This document shows positions 63,868 to 64,000 of a stretch of 64,000 bases of DNA, one piece after another (within the stretch, counting starts at the first letter, position 1; every line of letters starts with the position of its first letter). The stretch is from contig NC_013891.1 of assembly GCF_000027145.1 (NCBI RefSeq), forward strand, positions 1,116,001 through 1,180,000. Direction: 5' to 3'. This DNA comes from Listeria seeligeri serovar 1/2b str. SLCC3954. Its GTDB lineage: Bacteria > Bacillota > Bacilli > Lactobacillales > Listeriaceae. Under the pieces are notes generated by a model. The model was not told where the DNA came from. It saw nothing but the letters and a program-made list of their open reading frames with translations, and searched no databases. The position numbers and the translations under genes are program-made.

Positions 63868-64000
63868 TTGACGATACCAAACCCTGATAAGAGAAAGAAG
63901 AAAGAGAAAGCTGGTGTAGTTGTTTTAAGTGAACTAGATAAAAAATTAATAGCAAAACTTGAAAAAGATGGTGTGAAAATATCAAAAGAAGATGTTATAG
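63868..64000 (+). CDS. orphan toxin C-terminal cassette, 5' part
   Basis: The frame from TTG 63868 reads TIPNPDKRKKKEKAGVVVLS, then DKKLIAKLEKDGVKISKEDVI and leaves the window. This IPNP-linker followed by an LEKDGVKxSKEDV segment is common in the C-terminal modules of polymorphic toxins. It has no LXG part and no clear ribosome-binding site, so it is probably a silent alternative tip that can recombine with the complete toxin gene. Confidence 0.6.
   Translation, partial: MTIPNPDKRKKKEKAGVVVLSELDKKLIAKLEKDGVKISKEDVI

Overview
The window looks like a Listeria chromosome, most likely Listeria seeligeri. It is low-GC Firmicute DNA, and the left half has the gene order pheS-pheT / ung / rnhC-zapA-cvpA-polX-mutS2-trxA-uvrC-lysC / racE-rph that I know from Listeria. 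At the right end is a Cas13a effector with R-x4-H pairs at residues 445/450 and 1016/1021 (1120-residue numbering), next to an array with a 36-nt repeat. From memory this is the L. seeligeri type VI-A locus; no database was consulted.

Bases 1-35,620 are core chromosome. They hold the end of a cobalamin adenosyltransferase gene, a tandem YdcZ exporter pair, small regulator/target pairs (PadR-DUF2812, Rrf2-NAD(P) oxidoreductase, HxlR), two tandem cell-wall glucosaminidases, an M42 peptidase, a TrmH-type methyltransferase and a T-box-controlled pheST operon. Next come two drug-efflux-like operons (ABC+FtsX, MarR+MMPL), DNA repair and replication genes, aspartokinase with an apparent internal start for its beta subunit, glutamate racemase, RNase PH, an ITPase and a phosphodiesterase. 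A tRNA-Arg(TCT) gene at 35,730-35,803 ends the core.

Bases 35,805-57,020 are an integrated element of about 21 kb. A 43-bp direct repeat of the tRNA 3' half bounds it (35,762-35,804 and 56,978-57,020). Its left arm is decayed: an internally deleted integrase, two broken thioester-domain surface adhesins and an AgrA-like LytTR remnant. Its right arm carries an internally shortened IS256-family transposase gene that interrupts an XRE regulator. Between them lies a compact, AT-rich, same-strand cluster of about 14 kb (41.3-55.4 kb) that seems intact. In order it encodes an unknown 183-aa protein, a 23-aa peptide with a YxxP-type leader followed by a strong hairpin, a CPBP membrane protease, an MFS exporter, a nucleotidyltransferase, a PqqD-like protein and a HAD phosphatase apparently fused to a second PqqD-like domain. 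Then follow an inositol-phosphate synthase, an archaeal-type SAM synthetase, a DegT aminotransferase, an SDR dehydrogenase, an HPr-kinase-like enzyme, a small P-loop kinase, an expanded NDK-like protein, SurE, an APH-like kinase and a Nudix hydrolase. The enzyme set matches the inositol route to an aminocyclitol, while the peptide, PqqD and HprK genes are RiPP-like. The combination looks like an undescribed natural-product system and is the main discovery candidate.

Bases 57,021-64,000 look like a second accretion at the same tRNA site. Another decayed integrase lies about 140 bp past the second att copy. It is followed by an orphan gene fragment, the type VI-A array (six repeats, five 30-nt spacers), cas13a without cas1/cas2, degenerate repeat copies downstream of cas13a, an LXG polymorphic toxin, its probable immunity gene, and the start of an orphan toxin cassette that runs off the window.
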